This document shows, piece by piece, positions 52,862 to 62,179 of a DNA stretch of 64,000 nucleotides. The position numbers were made by a program, and so were the translations under genes. Within the stretch, counting starts at the first letter, position 1. Every line of letters begins with the position of its first letter. Origin of the DNA: Desulfosarcina widdelii (GTDB lineage Bacteria; Desulfobacterota; Desulfobacteria; Desulfobacterales; Desulfosarcinaceae); contig NZ_AP021875.1 of the NCBI RefSeq assembly GCF_009688965.1, positions 186,001 to 250,000 on the forward strand, given 5' to 3'. The notes under the pieces were generated by a model, which did not search any database, was not told the DNA's origin, and worked only from the letters and a program-made list of their open reading frames with translations.

Positions 52862-53236
52862 TCAGCGCAGCCAGAAATCGTTGTTGTCAAGGGGGTCCTG
52901 GCAACGGATGCCCTGGCGGGTGATTACGGAGGGGCTGAGCTTCAATTCGTCACGGCCGCAGCGCATCAGGCGGTCGCAGGTCATGATCCACCCCAAAAAG
53001 GCGCCGTGACGCCGAATGGCCTGGACGGCATAACCGGAACAGGAGGGGGTCATGGGGCAGCGATGACCGTCGGCGCCGGACAGGTATTCTTGATAGAAAT
53101 GAATAGGGCCGGTCAGGATTGACGAGGCCGCCGTTTGTTCCGCCTGTTCCTGCCTAGTTGAGTCTGCCCGGGCAACACCTACCATAAAGATCAAGAATAG
53201 AATGATAAGGCCGCCATCATTCATCAATCGTTTCAT
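52862..53236 (-). CDS. YidD-like protein with signal peptide
   Basis: About 124 residues. The C-terminal ~75 match YidD, the small factor that assists YidC membrane insertion: HFYQEYLSGADGHRCPMTPSCSGYAVQAIRRHGAFLGWIMTCDRLMRC. Unlike ordinary YidD, which begins with an amphipathic helix, it has a hydrophobic signal or anchor (LIILFLIFMVGVARA), and it is not beside yidC/rnpA. It precedes the TPR gene by ~20 bp. It may therefore act in the envelope rather than in general membrane insertion. Confidence 0.75.
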   Translation of the reverse strand: MKRLMNDGGLIILFLIFMVGVARADSTRQEQAEQTAASSILTGPIHFYQEYLSGADGHRCPMTPSCSGYAVQAIRRHGAFLGWIMTCDRLMRCGRDELKLSPSVITRQGIRCQDPLDNNDFWLR

Positions 53237-53275
53237 TCTATCACACAATTTTCTTGGTCGTCCTGAAGGTTTTCG

Positions 53276-53359
53276 GAGGATGCATTTGGCAAGGCCAGAG
53301 GGAGGAAGCTGTATTTAGACATACCGCGACGACCGATAACGCCGTCCAAAAGTATCCTC
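53276..53359. repeat. structured palindromic element, copy 1
   Basis: Outer arms GAGGATGCATTT and AAAAGTATCCTC pair at 11 of 12 positions. Between them lies a ~60-bp core (AAGGCCAGAGGGAGGA...GCGACGACCGATAACGC) that recurs in opposite orientation at 63,847-63,933 with about 80% identity by eye. An inner hairpin (GCTGTAT/ATACCGC) is also kept. It occupies the gap between the yidD-like gene and gspE. Confidence 0.7.
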
Positions 53360-53375
53360 TGGAGACCGATAGTTC

Positions 53376-55103
53376 TCATTGTTGGGTTACCCTCAGCACC
53401 TCCTCGATCGTGGTCTTACCGGCCAGTACTTTCTCGATTCCGCTCTGGCGCAGGGTTCTCATCTTGTATTGCAGCGCGTAGTGCTTGATCTGGATCGCGT
53501 CATAGGTTTTGAGGATCAGGTTCTTCAATCCTTCGCTCAGATGCATGATCTCGAAAATGCCGATGCGGCCTCGATAGCCGGTGTTAAAGCATTTCTCGCA
53601 GCCTTTGGCCTGGTAGATGGTGTGGTTTTCCAACTGTTCGCGATTGATGCCGATACTTTCGAGAATCACGCCCGGCGTGTATGCCTCTTTACAGTGGTCG
53701 CACAGGACCCGCACCAGGCGCTGGGCGATGACCGCCAGCACGGAGGAGGAGATGAGAAAGGGCTCGACGCCGATGTCCACCAGACGCGTGATAGCGCTGG
53801 CCGAATCGTTGGTGTGCAAAGTAGAGAAAACCAGATGGCCGGTCAGGGCCGACTGAACGGCAATGGAAGCGGTTTCTCCGTCCCGGATCTCGCCGATCAG
53901 GATCACGTCCGGGTCCTGGCGCACGATGGAGCGCAGCCCCCGGGCAAAGGTGAGGTCGATTTTCGGGTTTACCTGAATCTGGCTGATGCCCTTGAGCTGA
54001 TACTCCACCGGGTCCTCGATGGTGATGATGTTGATGTCCGGTTTGATGATGGAGGCCAGCACGGAGTAGAGGGAGGTGGTTTTACCGCTGCCCGTGGGAC
54101 CGGTCACCAGAATGATCCCGTTGGGCTGGGTGACCAGATTGTTGACCAGTTTGAGATCATCGCCCGACAGGCCCAGCTCCTTGAGGTTCAGGACCTCTTC
54201 CGATTTGTTCAACAGGCGCATGACCACCCGTTCACCAAAGGTGGTGGGCAGGGTGGATACGCGCACATCCACGTTCTGGCTGCCGATTTTGACCTCCAGC
54301 CGCCCGTCCTGGGGCAGACGCTTTTCGGCGATATTGAGTTTGGCCATGACCTTGATGCGTGAAATCAGCGCCGGCTGGATCCATTTTGGGGGACTGAGCA
54401 GATCGTAGAGGATGCCGTCAACCCGGTAGCGCACCTTGAAGCTGTCCTGATAGGGTTCGATGTGGATGTCGCTGGCCCGCGCTTTTATGGACTGGGAAAT
54501 GATGTGGTTCACCAGCTTGATGATGGGCGCGTCGCTGGTATCCTCCAGCAGGTCGGCGGTGTCCTCGATTTCGCTGATGATCGTGCTGCCGTCCTCCTCC
54601 ATGTGCTGGACCAGCTGTTCGGCGGTTCCCTGACTCATGTCGAACAGCAGGTTGATGGCGGCAAAAATGGCGCTTTTGGTGGACAGTACCAGGTTGTAGG
54701 CCGAAAAGCCGATCATGCGGGCCAGGTCGTCCAGGGGCTGAAAGGCCGCCGGATCGTTGACGGCGATGATGTTGACCATGTCTTCGGGCAGGCCGGGACC
54801 GCCGTCGGTCGGGGCGTTTTTAAGCACCAGCGGCACCATGGCATGCCGCTTGAGAAAACTGATGGGCGCCTTGCGGGTGCGGTCTTCCCCGAAGTTCTCC
54901 AAAGGCAGTTCGGGCCAGAAGGGAAGATTGTACTGCTCGCCCAGGGCATCCAGCAACTGGGTCTCGGTGACGACCTTGCGGCGCAACAGCACTTCGGAAA
55001 GGCTGCCGCCTTCCTTTTCGCCGTGGATCCTGGCGGCTTCAGCGAAATCTTCCTCGGAGACGCCGAATTTGGTTTTTAACAGCTCTTCCAGCGATTTAGT
55101 CAT
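53376..55103 (-). CDS. gspE: type II secretion ATPase GspE
   Basis: Cytoplasmic ATPase that drives pseudopilus assembly. 575 residues. N-domain (~1-150, SLEELLKTKFGVSEEDFAEAARI, a GspE-N fold binding GspL), Walker A GPTGSGKTTSLYSVL, Asp box TIEDPVEYQ, Walker B VILIGEIRDGETASIAVQSALTGH with the His box, and the zinc site CDHCKEAYTP plus CEKCFNTGYRGR. ATG 55103 overlaps the gspD stop by 8 bp; the longer frame to 55211 is not homologous. Last gsp gene in the direction of transcription. Confidence 0.94.
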   Translation of the reverse strand: MTKSLEELLKTKFGVSEEDFAEAARIHGEKEGGSLSEVLLRRKVVTETQLLDALGEQYNLPFWPELPLENFGEDRTRKAPISFLKRHAMVPLVLKNAPTDGGPGLPEDMVNIIAVNDPAAFQPLDDLARMIGFSAYNLVLSTKSAIFAAINLLFDMSQGTAEQLVQHMEEDGSTIISEIEDTADLLEDTSDAPIIKLVNHIISQSIKARASDIHIEPYQDSFKVRYRVDGILYDLLSPPKWIQPALISRIKVMAKLNIAEKRLPQDGRLEVKIGSQNVDVRVSTLPTTFGERVVMRLLNKSEEVLNLKELGLSGDDLKLVNNLVTQPNGIILVTGPTGSGKTTSLYSVLASIIKPDINIITIEDPVEYQLKGISQIQVNPKIDLTFARGLRSIVRQDPDVILIGEIRDGETASIAVQSALTGHLVFSTLHTNDSASAITRLVDIGVEPFLISSSVLAVIAQRLVRVLCDHCKEAYTPGVILESIGINREQLENHTIYQAKGCEKCFNTGYRGRIGIFEIMHLSEGLKNLILKTYDAIQIKHYALQYKMRTLRQSGIEKVLAGKTTIEEVLRVTQQ

Positions 55104-57111
55104 GGATGATATACTCGCCCGTCGCCTCGCTTTCCGGTGCCGACGCGTCTTCGTTTTCACCTCCCCCACGATACAGCTTGATCTGGGTCTCCATTTTCTT
55201 GTCGATTTCATCCTTCTTAATTTGCGAAACGGAGGCAGCTTCAGACGGATTCTGGAGTACCTTGGGGGTGATAAAAATGTACAGGTTGGATTTCTCGTTG
55301 CCCTTGGAACGCGTTTTGAAAAGCCAGCCTAATCCGGGAACATCTCCCAGGCAGGGGACCTTATATTCGGTTTGCGAGAACGTATCGTCGATCAACCCGC
55401 CGATAACAACGGTATTGCTGTTCTTGACCATCACCGTGGTCTCCACGGTGCGTTTGAGCGTCGTGGGCCGAAAATCCGTGGTGCTCTCCAGGGAGGACAC
55501 TTCCAGGGAGATATTCAGCCGAACCATGCGGTCCTTGTTGATCTGGGGCGTGATTTTCAGGGTCTTGCCCACATCCCGGTATTCGTAGGAATTGTAAGTG
55601 TCGTTGTCCGTCGTGGACGTAGTTGTCTGATAGGGAATATTTTTGCCGACAGTGATGCTGGCTTCCTGGTTGTCGGTGGTGAGCAATTGGGGGGTGGAAA
55701 GAATATTGACATCCTTGTCCTTTTTGTAGGCCTGGACGATGGCGGCGATGCTGGGGAAGCTGATGCCTGCAATTTCGACGGCCTCGCCGAAAAGGCCCAT
55801 GGAGAAACCGGAGGCCAGGGCCGGAACGATGTCACCATCCGTTCCGATCGAAATGGCCGAATCCTCGGAAATGAAACCGCCGGCGGCAATGCCTTGGCGG
55901 TCGTTGTTTAATTTAACATCATCGCCCACGATCCATTCGGTGCCCAAATCGAAGCTTTTTTCCGCGTTGACCTCCATAATCAACGCTTCGATATAGACCA
56001 TGGCGCGGGGGATGTCGATCTGGCGGATGATCTCCACCAGGGTTGCGTAGTCGTCCCGGTCGGCGGTGATGATCACGCTGTTGGTGGCTTTGTCTGCTGT
56101 AATGGTCACATCGCTGGAAACCACGGGCGCCTCCTTGGCGCCGGCCTTTTGAGTTTTTTCTTCTTTTGGAAGGTCTTTCAGCACGGCGACCAGTTCTTCG
56201 GCGGCCGCGTATTCGAGGTAGTAGACGTGGATCTTCTCCTTGCCCTTGGGAGTTTCCTGGTCGAGGATTTCAATCAGGCCGCGGATCCGGTCGGTGGCAT
56301 CTTCACTGGCCACCATGATGATGGTGTTGGTACGTTCGTCGGCTACGAAGGCAGCCGAACGGTCTGTCGATACGCTTTTACCCTTCTTGGCGGTGGAATT
56401 GGTCGTTTTGAAGACGGTATCCAGCAGAGACACCAAATTGGATGCATCGGCGTTTTGGATGGGAAACACCGTGATCTCGCGGCCCACCCCGGGAATATCG
56501 ATGGTTTTGAGAATTTTCATCAAACGGGCGATGTTTGAATACCGGTCGGTGACGATCAGGGTATTGGTCGGTGTGTAGGACAGGATCACGCTGCTTTTGG
56601 AAACCATGGGCGTGAACAGCCGCTTGACTTCGTCCGGATCTGCGTAGCGCAGGGGCATCAACTGGGTGACCACCTGGTCGTCATCGGAGTCCCCCCGGGC
56701 TTTGGTGAGGGTCTCGATATTTTTCGTGCGGGCATCGGGCGAGGGGATGATTTTAATCACTTTCCCCGCCTCCACGGTGGCGAACCCGTGAACGTCGAGA
56801 ACCGATTCGAACACCTTGTAGGCTTCGGCCACTGAGATTTTCGACGGCGAGATGATGGTCACTTTGCCCTTGACCCGCTGGTCGATGACGAAGTTCTTAT
56901 TGGTCAATTCGCTGATGAACTTGATGAAAACGCTGATGTCGACATTGTTGAAATCGATGGAGACGAATCGCTGCGACCCGTTGGCCGATGCACTGCCGGC
57001 CGCCTTTTCCTGGGCAGCGGCGCCGGTGGTTATCGAAAAAAGCACCAGCGCCGCGATCAGTCCTGCCAATATGCGTTTTGTGTAAGCAACCCTTGTATGT
57101 TCCATCGCCAT
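55096..57111 (-). CDS. gspD: type II secretion outer-membrane secretin GspD
   Basis: Forms the outer-membrane gate. 671 residues. Signal peptide ~1-33 (ILAGLIAALVLFSITTGAAAQ), N0 domain (FVSIDFNNVDISVFIKFISELTNKNFVIDQRV), N1-N3 repeats (PLRYADPDEVKRLFTPM; FPIQNADASNLVSLLDTVF; YYLEYAAAEELVAVLKDL) and the secretin core (~380-640; VNILSTPQLLTTDNQEASITVGKNIPY, VVIGGLIDD, PGLGWLFKTRSK). The last ~50 residues are acidic. No pilotin gene is seen. Starts ~50 bp after gspC. Confidence 0.95.
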   Translation of the reverse strand: MAMEHTRVAYTKRILAGLIAALVLFSITTGAAAQEKAAGSASANGSQRFVSIDFNNVDISVFIKFISELTNKNFVIDQRVKGKVTIISPSKISVAEAYKVFESVLDVHGFATVEAGKVIKIIPSPDARTKNIETLTKARGDSDDDQVVTQLMPLRYADPDEVKRLFTPMVSKSSVILSYTPTNTLIVTDRYSNIARLMKILKTIDIPGVGREITVFPIQNADASNLVSLLDTVFKTTNSTAKKGKSVSTDRSAAFVADERTNTIIMVASEDATDRIRGLIEILDQETPKGKEKIHVYYLEYAAAEELVAVLKDLPKEEKTQKAGAKEAPVVSSDVTITADKATNSVIITADRDDYATLVEIIRQIDIPRAMVYIEALIMEVNAEKSFDLGTEWIVGDDVKLNNDRQGIAAGGFISEDSAISIGTDGDIVPALASGFSMGLFGEAVEIAGISFPSIAAIVQAYKKDKDVNILSTPQLLTTDNQEASITVGKNIPYQTTTSTTDNDTYNSYEYRDVGKTLKITPQINKDRMVRLNISLEVSSLESTTDFRPTTLKRTVETTVMVKNSNTVVIGGLIDDTFSQTEYKVPCLGDVPGLGWLFKTRSKGNEKSNLYIFITPKVLQNPSEAASVSQIKKDEIDKKMETQIKLYRGGGENEDASAPESEATGEYIIHD

Positions 57112-57161
57112 ATTCTCTTTTCCCGTTTTTGGCCGATGCCGGAGCCAAGACGGCCTTTCGG

Positions 57162-58031
57162 CTATCTGATTCGATATTCGATATTTTTCTCCCGCCCTCT
57201 GCGCTTGAGCTGCAGGGAAAGGTTGGATGAAGACTTGAGGCTGTCCACCATTTTCAGGGCGTCGTCCACGGTCGAGATTTCGCTTCCGTCCACGCCTACG
57301 ATGACGTCGCCATTTCTCAGGCCCATTCTCCTGAAGATGGAATTGGGCTTGATGCTGGAAAGGGCCAGACCTGCCGGCACTCCGTCTTCCATGTGCGGCT
57401 GAATCTTCACCTGGGTCATGAGCGAGGCCATGTCCTGCATGGACTGTTCGAGATAAGATCGTCTCAGGGAGATGCGCTGGGCGCGCGTAGCTCCCGTGCC
57501 TGCGACCGGCCCGCGGGCAGGCAGTCCGCCGGGTTTGAAGGTTCGCTTGCCGGATTCGAACTCTTCCATCTGAAGAATCTCGTCCTGTCCGTTGACGGAT
57601 AGAACCACTTTTTCACGGAAGATGCCCTTGACGGTGGCCGTCTGGACGGCGTCCCCAACGCGGTACAGGTTTTGTTCGCGGGATTTGACGTCTTCGATGA
57701 CCGCATATTCTCCGTCGTCGCCGCCGATAACCGTTCCCCACAGTTTCAGGTTCAGCTTGGTTTCTTCCAGCGTGGACGTATCCACTTTTCGGGCTGCCGG
57801 GGCGGCGTCGGCACGGGTGTCGAAAAGATCGCGTTCCACGACGTTTTTATAAGCGGACAAGGGGCGCCGTGAGACGTCGGTGTCGTCAACGCTGTAGGCC
57901 TTTTGAACGATGCGTTGGGGCGTGGCGGACAGACGCCCGGCCAAGTTGCCGTAAACGCCGTCAACGACCATGTAGCTGGACAGGGTGATGCAGGCCAGGT
58001 TGATCAGGATGAAAACGATTTTGGGTATCAT
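57162..58031 (-). CDS. gspC: type II secretion inner-membrane protein GspC
   Basis: Connects the inner-membrane platform with the secretin. 289 residues: membrane helix ~4-25 (IVFILINLACITLSSYMVV), the periplasmic HR domain (~95-160, LNLKLWGTVIGGDDGEYAVIEDVKSREQNLYRVGD) and a C-terminal PDZ domain (~200-280, AGLALSSIKPNSIFRRMGLRNGDVIVGVDGSEI). Order gspN-gspC-gspD here. Start 3 bp after gspN. Confidence 0.88.
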   Translation of the reverse strand: MIPKIVFILINLACITLSSYMVVDGVYGNLAGRLSATPQRIVQKAYSVDDTDVSRRPLSAYKNVVERDLFDTRADAAPAARKVDTSTLEETKLNLKLWGTVIGGDDGEYAVIEDVKSREQNLYRVGDAVQTATVKGIFREKVVLSVNGQDEILQMEEFESGKRTFKPGGLPARGPVAGTGATRAQRISLRRSYLEQSMQDMASLMTQVKIQPHMEDGVPAGLALSSIKPNSIFRRMGLRNGDVIVGVDGSEISTVDDALKMVDSLKSSSNLSLQLKRRGREKNIEYRIR

Positions 58032-58034
58032 GGC

Positions 58035-58904
58035 CTACCTCGTTGAAACCTTGGGGTCGTCCACCGAGCCGCGCAGCCGGAAAGACAGACCACGGGTTCC
58101 CAGGGTGCGTGGGTTGACGAACCCTTCGGGGATGATCTCCTGCAAGCGGGCGAACAGCTCCGGTTGGGGTTTGGCGTTCCCGCTCAGATTCAGGCGGCTT
58201 TTGCCAAAGGGAGTGCGCAGTTGAATGCTGCCGTCGATCTTGCCTTCGACCATGGGACCGCCGAAGGTGAGCGCTTTGATGCGCAGGTTTTCCCCCTTGA
58301 TGGAAAACTCCGTATCGGCCTGAACCACGACTATCTCGGAGATGCCGTAAAACGGTTTTTTCAGTGAAATCCGCAGACCATCGACAGTCAGTTTCCCGTT
58401 GGTCACCGCCGCCGGGGTCCCACCGCTGTCGTGGGTCAGATGCCCTTTTAGCACCCCGGACAGGCCGAAGCGGTCAATGGCTTTCACGGCATCCAACCGG
58501 TCCAGGCGGATGCGGTCCAGGTCCGCCTCGGCCCGTGAAATTTCAACCGGGCCGTTGGCGCCCAAGACAGCCCGGCCGTCGATTTCCCCGTCCGCCAGTC
58601 GGGCCTGGAAACGAATCCGTTTCTCCGCTTTAAAAATGGAGCCCAGCTCCGTGGACATACGGGCGTTTTCGCAGTGAGCCAGGTGCAGGCGGTCGTGACG
58701 AACATCGACCCCGGTCATCTTGATACCCGGCGGCAAGGCCGGCCGCACCGATGCAGCCTCCATGGACAATAGCGGATCAATAGCGGCCAAGCGGCGATTC
58801 ATGTAGGCGGTCACCGCCTGGCCGGGAAACAGAAGGACCATGAAAAAAGCCGTCGCCAGAAGGGCATACAGGATATAGGCGAAGATGGTCTTTGCGGAAA
58901 CCAT
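58035..58904 (-). CDS. gspN: type II secretion protein GspN
   Basis: A 289-residue inner-membrane protein with one N-terminal helix (TIFAYILYALLATAFFMVLLF) and a long beta-rich periplasmic part (LTVDGLRISLKKPF; LNLSGNAKPQPELFARLQEII; GLSFRLRGSVDDPKV), matching the deltaproteobacterial GspN group. The role of GspN is accessory and not well defined. Starts 8 bp after gspM. Confidence 0.8.
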   Translation of the reverse strand: MVSAKTIFAYILYALLATAFFMVLLFPGQAVTAYMNRRLAAIDPLLSMEAASVRPALPPGIKMTGVDVRHDRLHLAHCENARMSTELGSIFKAEKRIRFQARLADGEIDGRAVLGANGPVEISRAEADLDRIRLDRLDAVKAIDRFGLSGVLKGHLTHDSGGTPAAVTNGKLTVDGLRISLKKPFYGISEIVVVQADTEFSIKGENLRIKALTFGGPMVEGKIDGSIQLRTPFGKSRLNLSGNAKPQPELFARLQEIIPEGFVNPRTLGTRGLSFRLRGSVDDPKVSTR

Positions 58905-58912
58905 GCGGGTTC

Positions 58913-59440
58913 TTACTTCTCCAATGTCTCGACCTGAAACACCGTAGTGATGAGGTCGGCCTTGCGCTCTTCCTTGGAAATGGAGAGCCGTTTGACGAAA
59001 ATCATGTTATTCGAGGCCTCGATTCCATGCAGGTACGCCATGAGCTGCGAGGTGGTGATATCGGACAGTTTCATTTCGACCAGAGACAGCCGGTAGGGGC
59101 TGTCCTTACCGGCGGTGCTGGTCGGCCGCATATAGGCGATATTGTTTTTCACATTGGTCTTGCCAGCCAGGGTTTCAAGAAATGAGAACAGGGTGAATCC
59201 GCGTTTGCGGCGATTGATGAAACGCTGGACCTCTTCCGCCTTCTGGGACGTTTGGCGAAATTCTGCCTGCAGCAGCCGAATTTGTTCCAATTCCTGCTGT
59301 CGTGAGATCAGTTTGCTGGACAGCCGGTCGTTTTTATCCAGCAGGGGAAAAACCAGGAATTGAAGCAGTACAAAGATAAGAAGGGCTGCTGACGCCGCAA
59401 TTACGCTGAGTTTTTCCCGTTTATTGAGATTGATGGCCAT
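58913..59440 (-). CDS. gspM: type II secretion protein GspM
   Basis: A 175-residue bitopic inner-membrane protein: short cytoplasmic NLNKREK, membrane helix ~12-32 (LSVIAASAALLIFVLLQFLVF), then a coiled coil (SKLISRQQELEQIRLLQAEF) and a small periplasmic alpha/beta domain. Pairs with GspL in the platform. Position and form identify it; sequence similarity in this family is low. Confidence 0.8.
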   Translation of the reverse strand: MAINLNKREKLSVIAASAALLIFVLLQFLVFPLLDKNDRLSSKLISRQQELEQIRLLQAEFRQTSQKAEEVQRFINRRKRGFTLFSFLETLAGKTNVKNNIAYMRPTSTAGKDSPYRLSLVEMKLSDITTSQLMAYLHGIEASNNMIFVKRLSISKEERKADLITTVFQVETLEK

Positions 59441-59446
59441 GGGAGG

Positions 59447-60892
59447 TCAATAATCCATTTTCAGTTTGAAGCGCACCCCTTTCCCCGATTTGTCGAGGTC
59501 GGCGGAACTGATGGTCACCTGTTTGAAAATTTCCGCTTCTTCCAGGCGGCTCTTGATTTCGTCTACCGTATTGAACGTGTCGGTGTTGCCCGACAACACC
59601 GCATTATCTGTTCCCACCACCAGGCGGCTGATTTTTAACTCGGCCGATTCGGGTATCCGGCGGCTCAGGGTGTCGAGCAGGTCGATCACCAGCACTCGGG
59701 TGCCGAACATATCCGAACCGGCGCCGTTTTCCTTGGCATCTTTGATCTTGAGCTGCATCTGCTGCAAAGGAGCCTGGACGCGGGTGACTTCGGGAAATGT
59801 CTCCTTAAATACTGTCTCGATCTTGCGGTCCAGTTCGTCCAGCCGCCGCTGCTTGTTCCGGACTTCGAAAAACTGGCCGGCCAGGACAATGGCCAGGGTC
59901 AGGACAACCAGCACGGCGGTAAAGATTATGCTGCTGCGATATTCGCTCCAGTAGTGCTGGAAGGTCGAGCGACGGGTGGAGAAGTTGACGCCGCTGACCG
60001 CCTCGGTCTCCATAAGCGCCAGGGCCAGGGCAATGTCCAGGCAGCCGGTCTCCCAAACCGGGGTGTCCATGACACCCTTCAACTTTGGAAAGGAGCGAAT
60101 GCCCTCGATGGACTTGACCGGCAGGCCCAGGAGGGTGATGGCGCCGTTGACGCCGGTAAGCAGTTCGTTCTGGGGACCCGTGGCAAAGACCGCGGACGGG
60201 TCGATCCCGATCCCCAGGCTTTCTCCTGCGGCGGTAAAGGTCTGCCGGAGACGGGTCTCCAGGTTGTGAAGGACCGGATTGCCGCCGAAGGCTACCGGGA
60301 GGGACCGTACCATGCGCACGCTGCCCGAGCAGACGGCGTAGACCGAATGATTGTTTTCCCCGGTGTCGATGAGCAGAAAATCGTCGCTGCCCGAGGCCAT
60401 CGTCGAGATAAACCGCGCCGCGGCGTACCCGCCGGGCATGATACCCACCGGATTCAGGTTTGCCGCCGTCAGGGCGTCCAGGTAAAACTGAATTCGGTCC
60501 CTGCGGGCGGCGAACGCCAGAAGGTCCTGGTGGCCGTCCCTTTTGACGGCTTCAAAGTCGAAGACCAGTTCTTCCACCGGCAGCGGCAGGCTGGGTTCCA
60601 ACTCGAAGGGCAGAATCTGCCGGATCTTCTTGAGATCATGGAATGGAAGGGAGAGGTTGCGAAAAGAGACGAACGTAGCCGGAATTCCCAGTACACAGGC
60701 GGCGCCGGCAGGCTTCAGCTTCTCGACAACAGCCTGGATCACCTGGTCCAAGCCCTGATTTTCCGCATCCTCGCTCTCCGGAATTGGAAAAAACGCCTGC
60801 CCGAGCACCTGGCTGCCTTTGAAACCGCTGTCCAGCAGCACGGCTGCGATGGATTGTTCCCGAATGTCGAGACCGAGGATTTTGCGGCTCAT
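59447..60892 (-). CDS. gspL: type II secretion protein GspL, PilM-like
   Basis: A 481-residue protein with a cytoplasmic actin-like domain (~1-310; ILGLDIREQSIAAVLLDSG, DDFLLIDTGENNHSVYAV, GIDPSAVFATGP), a membrane helix (~330-352, SIIFTAVLVVLTLAIVLAG) and a periplasmic ferredoxin-like part. It recruits GspE to the inner membrane and contacts GspM. The PilM-type ATPase-fold domain is complete. Stop lies 6 bp before gspM. Confidence 0.87.
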   Translation of the reverse strand: MSRKILGLDIREQSIAAVLLDSGFKGSQVLGQAFFPIPESEDAENQGLDQVIQAVVEKLKPAGAACVLGIPATFVSFRNLSLPFHDLKKIRQILPFELEPSLPLPVEELVFDFEAVKRDGHQDLLAFAARRDRIQFYLDALTAANLNPVGIMPGGYAAARFISTMASGSDDFLLIDTGENNHSVYAVCSGSVRMVRSLPVAFGGNPVLHNLETRLRQTFTAAGESLGIGIDPSAVFATGPQNELLTGVNGAITLLGLPVKSIEGIRSFPKLKGVMDTPVWETGCLDIALALALMETEAVSGVNFSTRRSTFQHYWSEYRSSIIFTAVLVVLTLAIVLAGQFFEVRNKQRRLDELDRKIETVFKETFPEVTRVQAPLQQMQLKIKDAKENGAGSDMFGTRVLVIDLLDTLSRRIPESAELKISRLVVGTDNAVLSGNTDTFNTVDEIKSRLEEAEIFKQVTISSADLDKSGKGVRFKLKMDY

Positions 60893-60941
60893 CGCTGCTC
60901 ATTCAGTTGGAGGTTCGCGTTCGTCAAACCAAAAATATATC

Positions 60942-62039
60942 TCATTCTGCCTGCCAAATCAAGGTTTTACATATCCATTTGCCGGTATCCGAATCTTTTT
61001 CCCGATGGACTACCGCCTCGACCGTAAGGCTCCTGTTGTTGCGTTTGGCCGTGGAGGAGATCCGAAACAGATCGCTGGAGACGGTGATCAGGTCGGAATC
61101 AATGGTGACGCCGCCGGCGCCGGGCACGTTTTTGTACCAGGTTTTGCCGGTAATATTGTTGGTGTAAGTCTCGTCGGACTTGGCCGTCCGGAAATCGGCC
61201 AGGGCTTCGGCCAAATCGTCGCTCTCCTCGGGCAGCAGGGCGCCCAATACTGCCACATCGGCCGTCGAAATATTGATTTTGCCGTCGTAGGTGAATTGCC
61301 CGTCGGTGGACTCCGATACCCCATGGACGGTCAATAGCGATGAAAGACCCGCAACGCCGCCGGCCCCGTAAAACAGCTCCGGCGTCACCCCTTGAACCAG
61401 GGCCACTTCGCCCAGGTGATCCACGGGGCCGTTTTTACAGCTATAGGGCGGGTCCAGGCCCTCGTAATAATCCGATTCGGCGCCGCTCAAACCGGTGATG
61501 GCATCGTCATCGCCCTTGTCCATCCAGTCTTTCAGCGAATTGATGATCTTGTTGGAATCGGTGTCCGGCGCATCTTCAAACATGGAAAAGAGTCGATTCA
61601 GCAGCCTTTCCCAAAGGGATCGCTGGGAAGCTATGAACTGCCGACCTTCGGGGAATTTGACCAGGGCGTTGACCTGGATTTTGCCCCGTTCGTCGGCGAT
61701 TGCGACTTCCACCGTTCCTTCCTCGAAGGGAATCAAGGCCATCCATTCAGCCACCTTCTCGGGATCGGCCCAGTCTTCCTGGAGCGTGTCGGTCTGGTTT
61801 TCCCTGCGGTCGTTGATCAACATCACCTCGGCGGCGTGGATGCCGGACGCAGCCATTTCGGAAAGGACCAAAGCATCCCGGGCCATGGCGGCTTCGACAA
61901 CCGAGCCCCGGATGCGCTGGTTCAGCGCCAGGCCGGCGGTGAGCAATACGGCCACCACCCCGATGGCGACCAGAATGGCCACGCCGTCGGCATTGCCCAA
62001 TACGGTCGCCCTGCGGGCGTCATTGTTCGACGGTTCCAT
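60942..62039 (-). CDS. gspK: type II secretion minor pseudopilin GspK
   Basis: A 365-residue protein of the pseudopilus tip. Leader plus hydrophobic helix: LGNADGVAILVAIGVVAVLLTAGL, without Glu5, as is known for GspK. The large globular insert (SLKDWMDKGDDDAITGLSGAESDYYEGLDPPYSCKN) has the Asp/Cys-rich calcium-site look of GspK. ATG 62039 is preferred; the open frame to 62213 reads into a palindromic element between gspK and gspJ. Confidence 0.85.
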   Translation of the reverse strand: MEPSNNDARRATVLGNADGVAILVAIGVVAVLLTAGLALNQRIRGSVVEAAMARDALVLSEMAASGIHAAEVMLINDRRENQTDTLQEDWADPEKVAEWMALIPFEEGTVEVAIADERGKIQVNALVKFPEGRQFIASQRSLWERLLNRLFSMFEDAPDTDSNKIINSLKDWMDKGDDDAITGLSGAESDYYEGLDPPYSCKNGPVDHLGEVALVQGVTPELFYGAGGVAGLSSLLTVHGVSESTDGQFTYDGKINISTADVAVLGALLPEESDDLAEALADFRTAKSDETYTNNITGKTWYKNVPGAGGVTIDSDLITVSSDLFRISSTAKRNNRSLTVEAVVHREKDSDTGKWICKTLIWQAE

Positions 62040-62049
62040 GGAAGGTGGC

Positions 62050-62179
62050 TTTTCAGACGACTTCGTAATAAAGCCGAGATCAAGGTTTGCGAGTCCCGAG
62101 GACGGAGGCGTACCTGAACGTACTCCGCACTGACGAGGGATGAAGCGGCTCGCCGATATCGGACTTCTTACGAAGTCGT
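62050..62179. repeat. palindromic element between gspK and gspJ
   Basis: ACGACTTCGTAA (62057-62068) and TTACGAAGTCGT (62168-62179) are perfect 12-bp inverted repeats around ~100 bp with an inner hairpin (CGGAGGCGTAC...GTACTCCG). A half copy (TTTTCAGGCGACTTCGTAAA) lies at 62,894-62,913 at the 5' end of gspJ. The element is MITE/REP-like and non-coding. Confidence 0.75.

Noticed and set aside
51830-53122. 430-codon plus-strand frame antisense to the TPR and YidD-like genes
   Set aside because: The minus-strand genes have signal peptides and domains; the plus frame is a Gly/Val-rich shadow.
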